Shown: piece by piece, positions 23,399 to 31,589 of the stretch
Position numbering within the stretch: position 1 is the stretch's first letter
Layout of the letters: the number at the start of each line of letters is the position of its first letter
Origin: VXMO01 sp965219405
GTDB taxonomy: Bacteria; Chloroflexota; Dehalococcoidia; UBA6926
Assembly: GCA_965219405.1 (NCBI GenBank)
Contig: OZ244736.1
Span: 930,001 to 994,000 of the forward strand
Direction of reading: 5' to 3'
Length of the DNA stretch: 64,000 nucleotides
Notes under the pieces: model-generated
The model's input: the letters and a program-made list of their open reading frames with translations, nothing else
Told to the model about the DNA's origin: nothing
Databases searched by the model: none
Position numbers and translations under genes: made by a program

Positions 23399-23881
23399 TC
23401 ATACCCTGTCTATCTCATCCAGCCCGGCAAGGAAGTCACGGAAGCCGCTGGGCGGCTCACCGGGAATGACGGTCACGACGGAGTGGAGCGCCGACACAAG
23501 ATCGTCGTCTATCTCGAATGGCAGGTTCAGCGCGACCGACCACGCCGCCGCGTGCGCCAATGAGGCCGGCACAGCCTGCTCCACCGATGAATCCGCCTTG
23601 CGCATGATCAGCACCGGGGTGAGGGCGGGGCCGTCACGCGAGTCAATCAATAGCAGTTTGATGCCCAGGACGAGGCCTGCGCCCCGTGAGGCTGTGTCCT
23701 TGAGGTGGTCGAGGACGTTTCTGCCCGGCATTCCGTCATCCGATAAGAGGCTGCCGAGAACGACGGCCTCCTTCTCCAGCACGTTCAGTGCCAGCCTGTC
23801 CTCCCCCTCCGTGCTGCGGAGGATGAGCACGTGCTGTTTCGTTTCGGCGTCTTCAGACACCCTTTCAACCAGGTAGTTCAT
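23399..23881 (-). CDS. DUF151 (bifunctional nuclease)-like protein
   Basis: A protein of about 160 residues starting at the ATG at 23881 (MNYLVERVSED), which follows CAGGGA; the frame extends 25 codons further but without plausible start context. The central part (ALNVLEKEAVVLGSLLSDD and the later PASLAHAAAWSVALNLPFEI) follows the layout of DUF151 proteins, where a conserved Glu/Ala segment and a (R)PSDAIALALR-like helix are diagnostic. Some members have been described as DNase/RNases; most are uncharacterised. Similarity is moderate and the RPSD motif is changed to VPAS, so function may differ. It is divergent from leuS and upstream of rpoBC. Confidence 0.55.
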   Translation of the reverse strand: MNYLVERVSEDAETKQHVLILRSTEGEDRLALNVLEKEAVVLGSLLSDDGMPGRNVLDHLKDTASRGAGLVLGIKLLLIDSRDGPALTPVLIMRKADSSVEQAVPASLAHAAAWSVALNLPFEIDDDLVSALHSVVTVIPGEPPSGFRDFLAGLDEIDRV

Positions 23882-23994
23882 TGCTGTCCCTGCGCCGCTC
23901 CAGTATAGGCGTCGAAAGCATGTTGCAGAATGACGCCCTGTATACTGCAAAGGCATCTATAGCGGCGGAAAATCACGCAGGGGACAGGCATTCA

Positions 23995-26490
23995 ATGGCA
24001 GTGGAGCGGCGCGCGGGCAATCCATACAACCTCAGATATGATCCCATCGCACTTGATCGGAAATGGCAGGAGCGATGGCAGTCGGACGGCCTGCACGAGG
24101 CCGACCCCGACGATTCCCGCCCCACGTGGTATGCCCTCACGATGTTCCCGTACACCTCCGGTGATCTGCACGTCGGCCACTGGTACGCAGAGGCCCCGGC
24201 GGACGCCCACGCGCGCTATATGCGGATGCGCGGGTACAACGTGCTTCACCCAATGGGATTCGACGCGTTCGGCCTGCCGGCGGAGAATGCCGCCATCCAA
24301 CGCGGCATCCATCCGCAGAGGTGGACGCTGGACAATGTTGATCGAATGCGCGAGCAGCTCAAGACCATCGGCGCGGGCTACGACTGGCGTCGCGAGGTCA
24401 TTACGTGCCTGCCCGAGTACTACAAGTGGAACCAGTACTTCTTCCTCAAGATGTTTGAAAAGGGCATCGCCTATCGTGCGATGGCTCCTGTCAACTGGTG
24501 TGAGAAGGACCAGACGACTCTCGCAAGAGAGCAGGTCATGCCCGACGGCACGTGCGAACGCTGCGGGACAGTCGTGTACCAACGCGACCTAGAGCAATGG
24601 TTCTTCCGCATCACCGACTATGCCGAGGAATTGCTGGACAACTCAAAGATCGATTGGCCCGAGCGCATCAACCTGATGCAGACCAATTGGATTGGGCGCT
24701 CCGAGGGCGCGGAGATCTCGTTCGGCCTCGATGTGCCCGGCGTGGACGTTGATGAACTGCGCGTGTTCACCACGCGGCCGGATACCACATACGGCGTTAC
24801 ATTCATGGTGCTCGCCCCCGAGCATCCCCTGGTGCTGGCGCTTACGACCGATGAGCAGCGCGCCGAGGTGGAGGAATACGTCGCCCAGGCACGGCGGCTG
24901 ACGGAGATTGAGCGGCTGGCAGTCGACAAGGAGAAGACGGGCGTTCCGCTGGGGACCTATTGCATCAACCGCCTCAACGGTCAAAAGGTTGCTCTGTGGA
25001 TCGCCGACTATGCCCTCGCAACCTACGGCACGGGCGCGGTTATGGGCGTGCCGGCGCATGACGAACGCGATTTTGAATTCGCGACCAAGTACAGAATCCC
25101 AATAGAGACAGTCATCGCGCCGGAGGGCTACGACGGCTCGCCGCTGAGCGAGGCGTACATCGATCCCGGCGTCATGGTCAACTCCGGACCGTTCACGGGG
25201 ATGCCGAATGAGGATGGCAAGGCGGCCGTCGCGAAGCACCTGGAGGAGAACGGCTGGGGCGGCCCGACCGTTTCCTATCGCATGAGAGACTGGCTCGTCT
25301 CTCGTCAACGGTACTGGGGCACGCCAATTCCGATTATCTATTGCCCCGATTGCGGCATTGTGCCGGTTCCCGAGGATCAGCTGCCGGTGGTCTTGCCGGA
25401 GGACGCCGAATTCCTCCCGACGGGTGAATCTCCCCTCAGGTATCACGAGGGGTTCCGCCACGCGGCTTGTCCGCAGTGCGGCAACGCGGACGCGGAGCGA
25501 GAAACGGACACGATGGATACGTTTGTCGACTCCGCGTGGTACCAGTTCCGCTACACGAGCCCGGACGCGGGCACGAATAAGGCATTTGACCCTGCCGAAA
25601 TGTCGCGATGGGCGCCGGTTGACCTGTATACGGGTGGCGCGGAGCACGCAGTCATGCACCTGCTCTATGCCCGATTCTTCACAAAGGCGCTGCGCGACCT
25701 TGGCCTGCTCAACTTTGACGAGCCATTCAAGAAGCTCTTCAACCAGGGCGTCATCCTCGGCGAGGATCACGAGAAGATGTCCAAGAGCCGCGGCAACGTG
25801 GTGAATCCCGATGAACAGACGGCGTTGCTCGGCGCAGACGCCGTCCGCGCGTATCTGATGTTTGTTGGGCCATGGGATCAGGGCGGGGCGTGGAGCACAC
25901 AGGGCATCCGCGGTGTGCCCCGGTGGTTCAATCGTGTGTGGGAGCTGTGCGAGGCACGATGCCGTGATGAGGGCGCTCCGGCCCCTGCCGCCATTGCCAC
26001 TGAACTTACGCGTGAGATGCACCGCACCATCCAAAAGGCGACCGAGGACATCGAGACGTTTCAGTTCAACACGATGATCGCTGCGCTCATGACTTTTACG
26101 AATACGCTGTCGCGCATCGAAAGTGACAGTCCCGAAGCGGCCCGCAGCCCGGAGTGGCGTGAGGCGTATGACACCCTGCTCCTGCTGCTTGCACCCATTG
26201 CGCCGCATCTTGCGGAAGAGTTGTGGGAGATGACAGGGAAGCCGTATTCCATCCACCAACAGTCGTGGCCTGAATACGACGAGTCGCTGACAAAGTCTGA
26301 GGAGATCACATTGATCGTGCAGGTGGACGGCAAGCTGCGTGATCGCCTGACGGTGGCCGCCGATATTGCTGAGGACGATGCTCGCGTGGCGGCGATGGGG
26401 AGCGAGAAAATCCAGATTGCCCTCAACGGCGCAGACCCCGCCCGGGTCATCTACGTGCCAGGCCGCCTGCTTAATCTCGTGACACGATAA
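23995..26490 (+). CDS. leuS: Leucyl-tRNA synthetase
   Basis: A class I aminoacyl-tRNA synthetase of about 831 residues charging tRNA-Leu. The HIGH-type motif is seen in PYTSGDLHVGHW and the KMSKS loop in EDHEKMSKSRGNV. Between them lies the CP1 editing domain with TTRPDTTYGVTFMVLAPEHP and GVPAHDERDFEFA, which removes mischarged amino acids. A Cys pair (CPDCG) lies early in the second half and another (CPQCG) just before the tryptophan-rich TMDTFVDSAWYQFRY, as in zinc-bearing bacterial LeuRS. The start at 23995 (MAVERRAGNPYNLRY) is preferred over upstream ATGs. First gene of a four-gene operon. Confidence 0.97.
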   Translation: MAVERRAGNPYNLRYDPIALDRKWQERWQSDGLHEADPDDSRPTWYALTMFPYTSGDLHVGHWYAEAPADAHARYMRMRGYNVLHPMGFDAFGLPAENAAIQRGIHPQRWTLDNVDRMREQLKTIGAGYDWRREVITCLPEYYKWNQYFFLKMFEKGIAYRAMAPVNWCEKDQTTLAREQVMPDGTCERCGTVVYQRDLEQWFFRITDYAEELLDNSKIDWPERINLMQTNWIGRSEGAEISFGLDVPGVDVDELRVFTTRPDTTYGVTFMVLAPEHPLVLALTTDEQRAEVEEYVAQARRLTEIERLAVDKEKTGVPLGTYCINRLNGQKVALWIADYALATYGTGAVMGVPAHDERDFEFATKYRIPIETVIAPEGYDGSPLSEAYIDPGVMVNSGPFTGMPNEDGKAAVAKHLEENGWGGPTVSYRMRDWLVSRQRYWGTPIPIIYCPDCGIVPVPEDQLPVVLPEDAEFLPTGESPLRYHEGFRHAACPQCGNADAERETDTMDTFVDSAWYQFRYTSPDAGTNKAFDPAEMSRWAPVDLYTGGAEHAVMHLLYARFFTKALRDLGLLNFDEPFKKLFNQGVILGEDHEKMSKSRGNVVNPDEQTALLGADAVRAYLMFVGPWDQGGAWSTQGIRGVPRWFNRVWELCEARCRDEGAPAPAAIATELTREMHRTIQKATEDIETFQFNTMIAALMTFTNTLSRIESDSPEAARSPEWREAYDTLLLLLAPIAPHLAEELWEMTGKPYSIHQQSWPEYDESLTKSEEITLIVQVDGKLRDRLTVAADIAEDDARVAAMGSEKIQIALNGADPARVIYVPGRLLNLVTR

Positions 26491-27206
26491 TGTCCGGCGC
26501 CACTACCGGTATCATCGTCGCCGCCGGCTCCGGTGAGCGGATGGGAGGCGTGCAGAAAGTATTCCAGCCCCTGCTTGGCCGCATGATGGTGGCTTATTCA
26601 TTGCGCGCGATGGAAGACTGTCAGGACATCGACCACATCGTGCTTGTTGTCGCACCCGACTCCGTAGAAAAGGCGGCGTCTCTCGTAGCGTCGATGGAGT
26701 TGTGCAAGGTGTACGCGGTGTGCGCCGGAGGGGTCACGCGCCGCGAGTCCGTTCTGGCCGGACTGCGCGCTGCGCCGGACGACAGTCACATCACGCTGGT
26801 TCATGACGGCGCGCGCCCATGCGTCACGACGGAATTGATCGCACGGGGCGTCGCGGCGGCGAGGGAACGCGGCGCGGGAGTCCCAAGCGTCCCCGTGCAA
26901 GACACCATTAAGGAAGCAGGACAAGACGGACGGATTCTGGCGACGCCCGACAGGTCGCGCCTCTTTGCTGCGCAGACACCTCAGGCCTTTCGCACCGATC
27001 TGCTACTCCGCGCCCATGCTGACGCACCGCCCAATCTCCTGTTGGACGACGCGAGCCTGCTTGAGGCCATCGGGGAGCCCGTGCACATTTTTGAAGGCGA
27101 CCCGGCCAACTTAAAGGTGACAACATCTACTGATCTGACCCTCGCAGTGGCGGTCCTTCGGAACCGAGGCATTGAGCCTTCCAAAAACGCAGATGGGATA
27201 CGGTGA
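26490..27206 (+). CDS. ispD: 2-C-methyl-D-erythritol 4-phosphate cytidylyltransferase
   Basis: The third step of the MEP (non-mevalonate) isoprenoid pathway: MEP + CTP gives CDP-ME. The 238-residue sequence has the nucleotide loop IVAAGSGERMG, the Asp-containing LVHDGARP and the C-terminal TTSTDLTLA region. Its ATG overlaps the leuS stop by one base (TAATG) and its own stop overlaps the ispF start, indicating translational coupling. The length is normal. Isoprenoid precursors made here would feed any polyprenyl or sterol-type product of the organism. Confidence 0.95.
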   Translation: MSGATTGIIVAAGSGERMGGVQKVFQPLLGRMMVAYSLRAMEDCQDIDHIVLVVAPDSVEKAASLVASMELCKVYAVCAGGVTRRESVLAGLRAAPDDSHITLVHDGARPCVTTELIARGVAAARERGAGVPSVPVQDTIKEAGQDGRILATPDRSRLFAAQTPQAFRTDLLLRAHADAPPNLLLDDASLLEAIGEPVHIFEGDPANLKVTTSTDLTLAVAVLRNRGIEPSKNADGIR

Positions 27207-27697
27207 TGCCGACGACTCGCGTTGGACTTGGTTTCGACAGCCATCCTCTGGTTGAGGGCAGGGCACTCATCCTGGGTGGGATACGGATAGAGCACGATCG
27301 TGGTCTGCAGGGTCATTCGGACGCGGATGTTCTCGCCCACGCGCTGACGGACGCGCTGCTGGGCGCGGCGGGGTTGGGCGACATCGGCCAGCATTTCCCC
27401 AGCACCGATCCCGCCTACAAGGACGCGGACAGCATGGAGTTGCTGCGCCGTGCGATGGACATGGTGGAAGAGCGTCAATTGCGGCTCGGAAACGCCGATG
27501 CTACGCTCTATGCGGACGCGCCCCGCCTTGGTCCGTATCGGGACGCCATGATTCAATCTCTTGCGATGAAACTTCGAGTCGAGCCTGACAAACTGAACCT
27601 GAAATTCAAGACGCTTGAGGGTCTGCCGCTGGGCAGTCCAGAGGGGGCCGCTGTCATCGCGGCTCACGTCATTGCTGCGCTTGAGGCCGAGGCCTGA
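27206..27697 (+). CDS. ispF: 2-C-methyl-D-erythritol 2,4-cyclodiphosphate synthase
   Basis: The fifth MEP-pathway step, cyclising CDP-ME 2-phosphate to MEcPP with loss of CMP. The 163-residue protein carries GLGFDSHPLVEGR (zinc Asp and His), GHSDADVLAHALTDALLGAA and DIGQHFP, the standard active-site elements. The start is the ATG at 27206 sharing bases with the ispD stop (TGATG). ispD and ispF are separate here rather than fused as in some proteobacteria. Overlap at both ends shows it is in one transcript with leuS, ispD and cysS. Confidence 0.95.
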   Translation: MPTTRVGLGFDSHPLVEGRALILGGIRIEHDRGLQGHSDADVLAHALTDALLGAAGLGDIGQHFPSTDPAYKDADSMELLRRAMDMVEERQLRLGNADATLYADAPRLGPYRDAMIQSLAMKLRVEPDKLNLKFKTLEGLPLGSPEGAAVIAAHVIAALEAEA

Positions 27698-29076
27698 TGC
27701 TGCGCCTGACAAGCACACTCACCGGCGAGAAGACAGAGTTCACGCCGCATAATCCGCCGGATGTCCTGATGTACGTCTGTGGCGTCACTCCATACTCGGA
27801 TTCGCATGTTGGTCACGGCATGAGCTACGTCATCTTCGATGTCGTCAGGCGTTATCTCGCCCATCGCGGCTACAACGTGCGGGTGGCGCAGAACTTCACG
27901 GACGTTGACGACAAGATCATCGCGCGGTCCCAGGAAACCGGAGAAGCGGCGTCGGATCTCGCAGGCCGCTATATGGACCTTTTCCGAGAGGACATGGGAC
28001 TGCTGAACGTCTTGCCCGCGGACGAGTATCCGCTCGCGACGGCAGAAGTTCCGTCGATGCTGGAGATGATCGAGGGCTTGATTGACCGTGGATTTGCGTA
28101 CGCCGCCGGTGGTGATGTGTATTTCCGCGTCGGCAAGTTTGAGACGTACGGCAAGCTCTCGCACCGCACGCTGGACGGGATGATGGCGGGGGCGCGGATC
28201 GCGCCCAATGAATTAAAGGAGTCACCACTGGACTTCACGCTCTGGAAGGGCGCGAAGGAGGGTGAACCGTCATGGGAGAGCCCGTGGGGCCCCGGTCGCC
28301 CCGGCTGGCATATCGAGTGCTCGGCAATGTCCCTGAGCTACCTGGGCGAGAAGATTGATATTCACGGCGGCGGCGCGGACTTGATCTTTCCTCACCACGA
28401 GAACGAGATCGCCCAAACGGAGGCGTTCACCGGAACCGCGCCGTTCGCCCAGTACTGGCTCCACAACGGCCTGCTGCAAATGGGCGAGGAGAAGATGAGC
28501 AAGTCGCTCGGCAACCTCGTCTCCATTCGAGACGTTGCTGAGCAGCATGGCGCGGATGCGTTTCGGCTGTTCGTGCTGACATCCCATTACCGGATGCCGC
28601 TGACATGGACGGACGAAAGTGTGGCGGCGTCGGCCCGCGCGGCGGAACGACTGTCACGGGCGGCATGGGCATCCGGCGGCGAGGGTGATGCGCCGGATGT
28701 AGAGGCTTTCAGGGGACGCTTCTATGAGGCCATGGACGACGACCTCAACACGCCTCAGGCTCTCGCTGCGCTGTTCGACATGGCTCGGGAGATCAACCGC
28801 GCGGCAGGGGCCGGAGGCGATGTCCGCGAGGCGTCGTCGCTCCTCCGAGAACTTGGGGGCGTGCTCGGCCTGAGACTTGAGCAGCCCGGAACGACCGGCG
28901 GGGCAGGGGATGCTGCCCCATACATCGAATTGTTGATTGAGACTCGCGCCACACTGCGGGCAGAGAAACAGTTCGCGCTGGCGGATAATCTGCGGGATCG
29001 ACTTACTGATCTCGGCATTGTGCTGGAAGACACCCCCCGCGGTACAGAGTGGCATTTCGGACGCCAGGACGGATAA
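27697..29076 (+). CDS. cysS: Cysteinyl-tRNA synthetase
   Basis: A class I synthetase of 459 residues. Motifs: CGVTPYSDSHVGHGMS (HIGH-type with the first zinc Cys), WHIECSAMS and HHENEIAQTEA (remaining zinc ligands), and GEEKMSKSLGNLV (KMSKS). The C-terminal DALR/anticodon-binding part is present and the length is normal. The ATG overlaps the ispF TGA. The leuS-ispD-ispF-cysS order joins two synthetases and two MEP enzymes; ispDF-cysS is a known bacterial arrangement. No terminator was seen directly after it. Confidence 0.96.
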   Translation: MLRLTSTLTGEKTEFTPHNPPDVLMYVCGVTPYSDSHVGHGMSYVIFDVVRRYLAHRGYNVRVAQNFTDVDDKIIARSQETGEAASDLAGRYMDLFREDMGLLNVLPADEYPLATAEVPSMLEMIEGLIDRGFAYAAGGDVYFRVGKFETYGKLSHRTLDGMMAGARIAPNELKESPLDFTLWKGAKEGEPSWESPWGPGRPGWHIECSAMSLSYLGEKIDIHGGGADLIFPHHENEIAQTEAFTGTAPFAQYWLHNGLLQMGEEKMSKSLGNLVSIRDVAEQHGADAFRLFVLTSHYRMPLTWTDESVAASARAAERLSRAAWASGGEGDAPDVEAFRGRFYEAMDDDLNTPQALAALFDMAREINRAAGAGGDVREASSLLRELGGVLGLRLEQPGTTGGAGDAAPYIELLIETRATLRAEKQFALADNLRDRLTDLGIVLEDTPRGTEWHFGRQDG

Positions 29077-29170
29077 TGCGAGTCAATTGCGGACAGTAAA
29101 GTTCAACCACGGGTGATTAGTGCAATTTGTGAATACGAATAAGCGAATATTTGGCGATATTGACGTTATC

Positions 29171-29200
29171 TTGACGACTATTGCGAACTGCTCGTACAGT
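29171..29200 (+). promoter_or_regulatory. Candidate promoter for the HAD-like gene
   Basis: TTGACG (29171-29176) and TACAGT (29195-29200) are separated by 18 bp inside an AT-richer gap of about 165 bp after cysS, 41 bp before the GTG start of the next gene. Confidence 0.4.
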
Positions 29201-29241
29201 AGCGAAACCGCCCATCCTTCGCTCGGGGAGTAGTTATTGCC

Positions 29242-29697
29242 GTGTGGCTTATTACCTTTGATATTGATGGAACAATGGAGTTCGGTGATCCGAACGGCAT
29301 CCTGACCCGAGACCACGTCGAGTACTTTCGTTCAAAGGGAGCAGTCGTCGGCAGCGCATCGGATCGCCCGGAAAGTTCGCAGACGCTTATGTGGAACGGT
29401 TACGGCCTTGAGCCTGACTTTGTGATCCTCAAGCACCACATGCCCACGTTAAAGGAGCGGTATCCGGATCTCAGCACGTATTGGCACGTCGGGGACAGGC
29501 CGCTCGATCAGCAAACGGCGCGTCAGGCAGGTTTCACTTTCTTCTGGCCGGATCAGTTCCCCTCGCCTGAGATGGCGGATGACTTCTTTATCCACGTTAA
29601 GCCGCCGGAGGAGGGTGGTTCACTCACGGCCGGGGAGGCCGCCCTGCGCCTTGCCGATCACGCCCTGCAAGTGAACGGTGCTACTGAGGGCAGCTAA
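29242..29697 (+). CDS. HAD-superfamily-like hydrolase
   Basis: A 151-residue protein beginning at a GTG. The N-terminal DxDxT motif (FDIDGT, Asp7 and Asp9) is the HAD nucleophile/acid pair, and a late VGDRPLDQQTARQAG is the acidic motif binding magnesium with the usual following helix. There is no large cap domain between them, as in short C0-type HAD phosphatases. Substrate unknown. It is transcribed alone, from its own candidate promoter, towards the convergent secG. Confidence 0.75.
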   Translation: MWLITFDIDGTMEFGDPNGILTRDHVEYFRSKGAVVGSASDRPESSQTLMWNGYGLEPDFVILKHHMPTLKERYPDLSTYWHVGDRPLDQQTARQAGFTFFWPDQFPSPEMADDFFIHVKPPEEGGSLTAGEAALRLADHALQVNGATEGS

Positions 29698-29722
29698 CCA
29701 TTTCCCACGCGCAGCTTGCCGA

Positions 29723-29947
29723 CTAGCCCGTAAAGCGTGAGCTGGCGATGGCTAATACAACAAAGATGACGGCGAGGCCAATCGTCGCCTGGAACAGTGT
29801 CTTTTCAAAGCCACGCCGCGCCCGAAACACGGACGCCCCCGCGCCAAAAACGCCACCCAGGTCCTGCGTCCGTACTTGCAGCAGGATGGCGGCGATTAGC
29901 AGCACGGCCACAAGAAGCTGCAGCACGTGGATGATGATTGTAAGCAT
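29723..29947 (-). CDS. secG: Preprotein translocase subunit SecG
   Basis: A 74-residue membrane protein with two transmembrane segments around a short cytoplasmic loop containing Gly-rich GGVFGAGASVF, the typical SecG layout. SecG assists SecYE-mediated protein export. It follows gatB by 42 bp on the same strand and is probably the last gene of a pyrophosphatase-gatB-secG unit. Length and topology are normal. Confidence 0.92.
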   Translation of the reverse strand: MLTIIIHVLQLLVAVLLIAAILLQVRTQDLGGVFGAGASVFRARRGFEKTLFQATIGLAVIFVVLAIASSRFTG

Positions 29948-29989
29948 CGATTCAGTTTCACTTTCCTATTTGGGCTACATGACCTGTAT

Positions 29990-31513
29990 CTATTCTGCCT
30001 CATCTGCGCCCGGGGTAACCGCAGCCAGTTGCTCGGCCACCAGTTGATTGGCAACCTGCGGGTTGGCCTGTCCCCGCGTCGCCCGCATCACCTGGCCAAC
30101 GAGAAAGCCGACAGCATTCTGCTTGCCCTTCTGAAAGTCGGCGACGGCCTTCGGATTCGCTTCGATAGCCTCTTGAACTGCCGCAGCAAGCGCATCCTGG
30201 TCGTTGATCTGGGTTAGTCCCTTTTCCGCGACGATGTCCGCCGGACCCTTGCCCGTGCCGAACATCTCAGGAAAGACGTCCTTGGCCATGCGAACGCTGA
30301 TCGTCCCGTCATCCATCAGGTCAAGCATTGCGGCAAGGGCAAGGGCGGGGACGGGAGAGTCTGCGATGTCCGTGTCTGCCTCACTGAGCAGATGTGTCAG
30401 GTCTCCGGCAATCCAGTTTGCTACGGCCTTTGCCCGCGTCTGCCGACTATTTCCCTCTGATTGTGGGGATGCCGCCAACGCCTGTTCGAAGTAGTCGGCA
30501 GTAGAGCGGCTCGCTGTGAGCAGGCCGGCGTCATAGGCAGACAGGGCGTTGTCCTGCATGAACCGGCCGCGCCGCGCATCCGGCAGCTCAGGGAGCGACT
30601 GTCGTAACTCGCTGACCCATTCCCTGCTGACCACCAGCGGAGGCAGATCCGGCTCAGGGAAATAGCGGTAGTCCTGCGCGTATTCCTTGGAACGCTGAGA
30701 GAGCGTCGCACCCTTCTCCTCGGACCAGCCGCGCGTCTCCTGCGGGATCCGTTCTCCGCGTTCAATCAGGTCCGTTTGTCGCCGTACCTCGAACTCCAGC
30801 GCGCGGAATACGGCGCGGAAGGAGTTCATGTTCTTGACCTCAACCTTCCAGTTGGGCAGCGGGTCGCCCGGCTTACGCATGGAGATATTGGCGTCGCAGC
30901 GGAAGCTGCCCTCCTCCATGTTGCCGTTTGAAACGCCGAGGTATTGGAGGATGGAACGCAGCTTTGTGAGGTAGAGGCGTGCCTCCTCCGGTGAGCGCAG
31001 GTCGGGTTCGCCGACAACCTCCATGAGGGGCACGCCGGAGCGGTTGATGTCTACGAGTGAATACGTCTCACCGGTGACATCGACACGGTGCGTCAGACGG
31101 GCGGTGTCCTCTTCAAGGTGGACGCGGGTGATGCCGATCCTGCGCGTTTCGTCGCCCTCCGGTTCGATTTCCAACCACCCGTTGCGTGTGAGAGGCAGAT
31201 CGAACTGGGAGATCTGGTATCCCTTCATCAGGTCAGGGTAGGGGTAGTTCTTGCGATCGAACTTGGTATCCTCCGCAATCTCACAGTTCAGGGCCAGCGC
31301 CGTCATGATTGTCGCCGCGACGGCCTGCCGATTGATGACAGGCAGCGTTCCCGGCAAACCCATGCACACCGGGCAGACGCGTGTGTTCGGCTCCGCGCCC
31401 GTGTAATCGGCGGAACACCCGCAGAACATCTTGCTCTGCGTCAGCAGCTGCGCGTGCACCTCCAGCCCGATGACGGGCTCAAGCGCAACCTCAGTCTGAG
31501 TGGTGGCTACCAT
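29990..31513 (-). CDS. gatB: Asp-tRNA(Asn)/Glu-tRNA(Gln) amidotransferase subunit B
   Basis: The tRNA-binding kinase subunit of GatCAB, which converts Glu-tRNA(Gln) or Asp-tRNA(Asn) to the amide form. The 507-residue protein starts with VIGLEVHAQLLTQSKMFCGC, has zinc cysteines (FCGC ... CPVCMGLPG) and the characteristic NYPYPDLMKGYQISQ and GVPLMEVV segments. The C-terminal YqeY-like tail (about 370-495) that grips tRNA is present. No gatA or gatC lies nearby. It is flanked by the pyrophosphatase gene upstream and secG downstream on the same strand. Confidence 0.97.
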   Translation of the reverse strand: MVATTQTEVALEPVIGLEVHAQLLTQSKMFCGCSADYTGAEPNTRVCPVCMGLPGTLPVINRQAVAATIMTALALNCEIAEDTKFDRKNYPYPDLMKGYQISQFDLPLTRNGWLEIEPEGDETRRIGITRVHLEEDTARLTHRVDVTGETYSLVDINRSGVPLMEVVGEPDLRSPEEARLYLTKLRSILQYLGVSNGNMEEGSFRCDANISMRKPGDPLPNWKVEVKNMNSFRAVFRALEFEVRRQTDLIERGERIPQETRGWSEEKGATLSQRSKEYAQDYRYFPEPDLPPLVVSREWVSELRQSLPELPDARRGRFMQDNALSAYDAGLLTASRSTADYFEQALAASPQSEGNSRQTRAKAVANWIAGDLTHLLSEADTDIADSPVPALALAAMLDLMDDGTISVRMAKDVFPEMFGTGKGPADIVAEKGLTQINDQDALAAAVQEAIEANPKAVADFQKGKQNAVGFLVGQVMRATRGQANPQVANQLVAEQLAAVTPGADEAE

Positions 31514-31589
31514 GGTCTATTCATTGTAGACGAGCATGACGGCAGGACGCCTCGACGTCTTACCGCTGCCTGGTAGTTCCCGTTAAGTT

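Noticed and set aside
24643..26259. 538-codon minus-strand open frame opposite leuS
   Set aside because: The leuS frame is certain and fully conserved; the opposite frame has no recognisable features.
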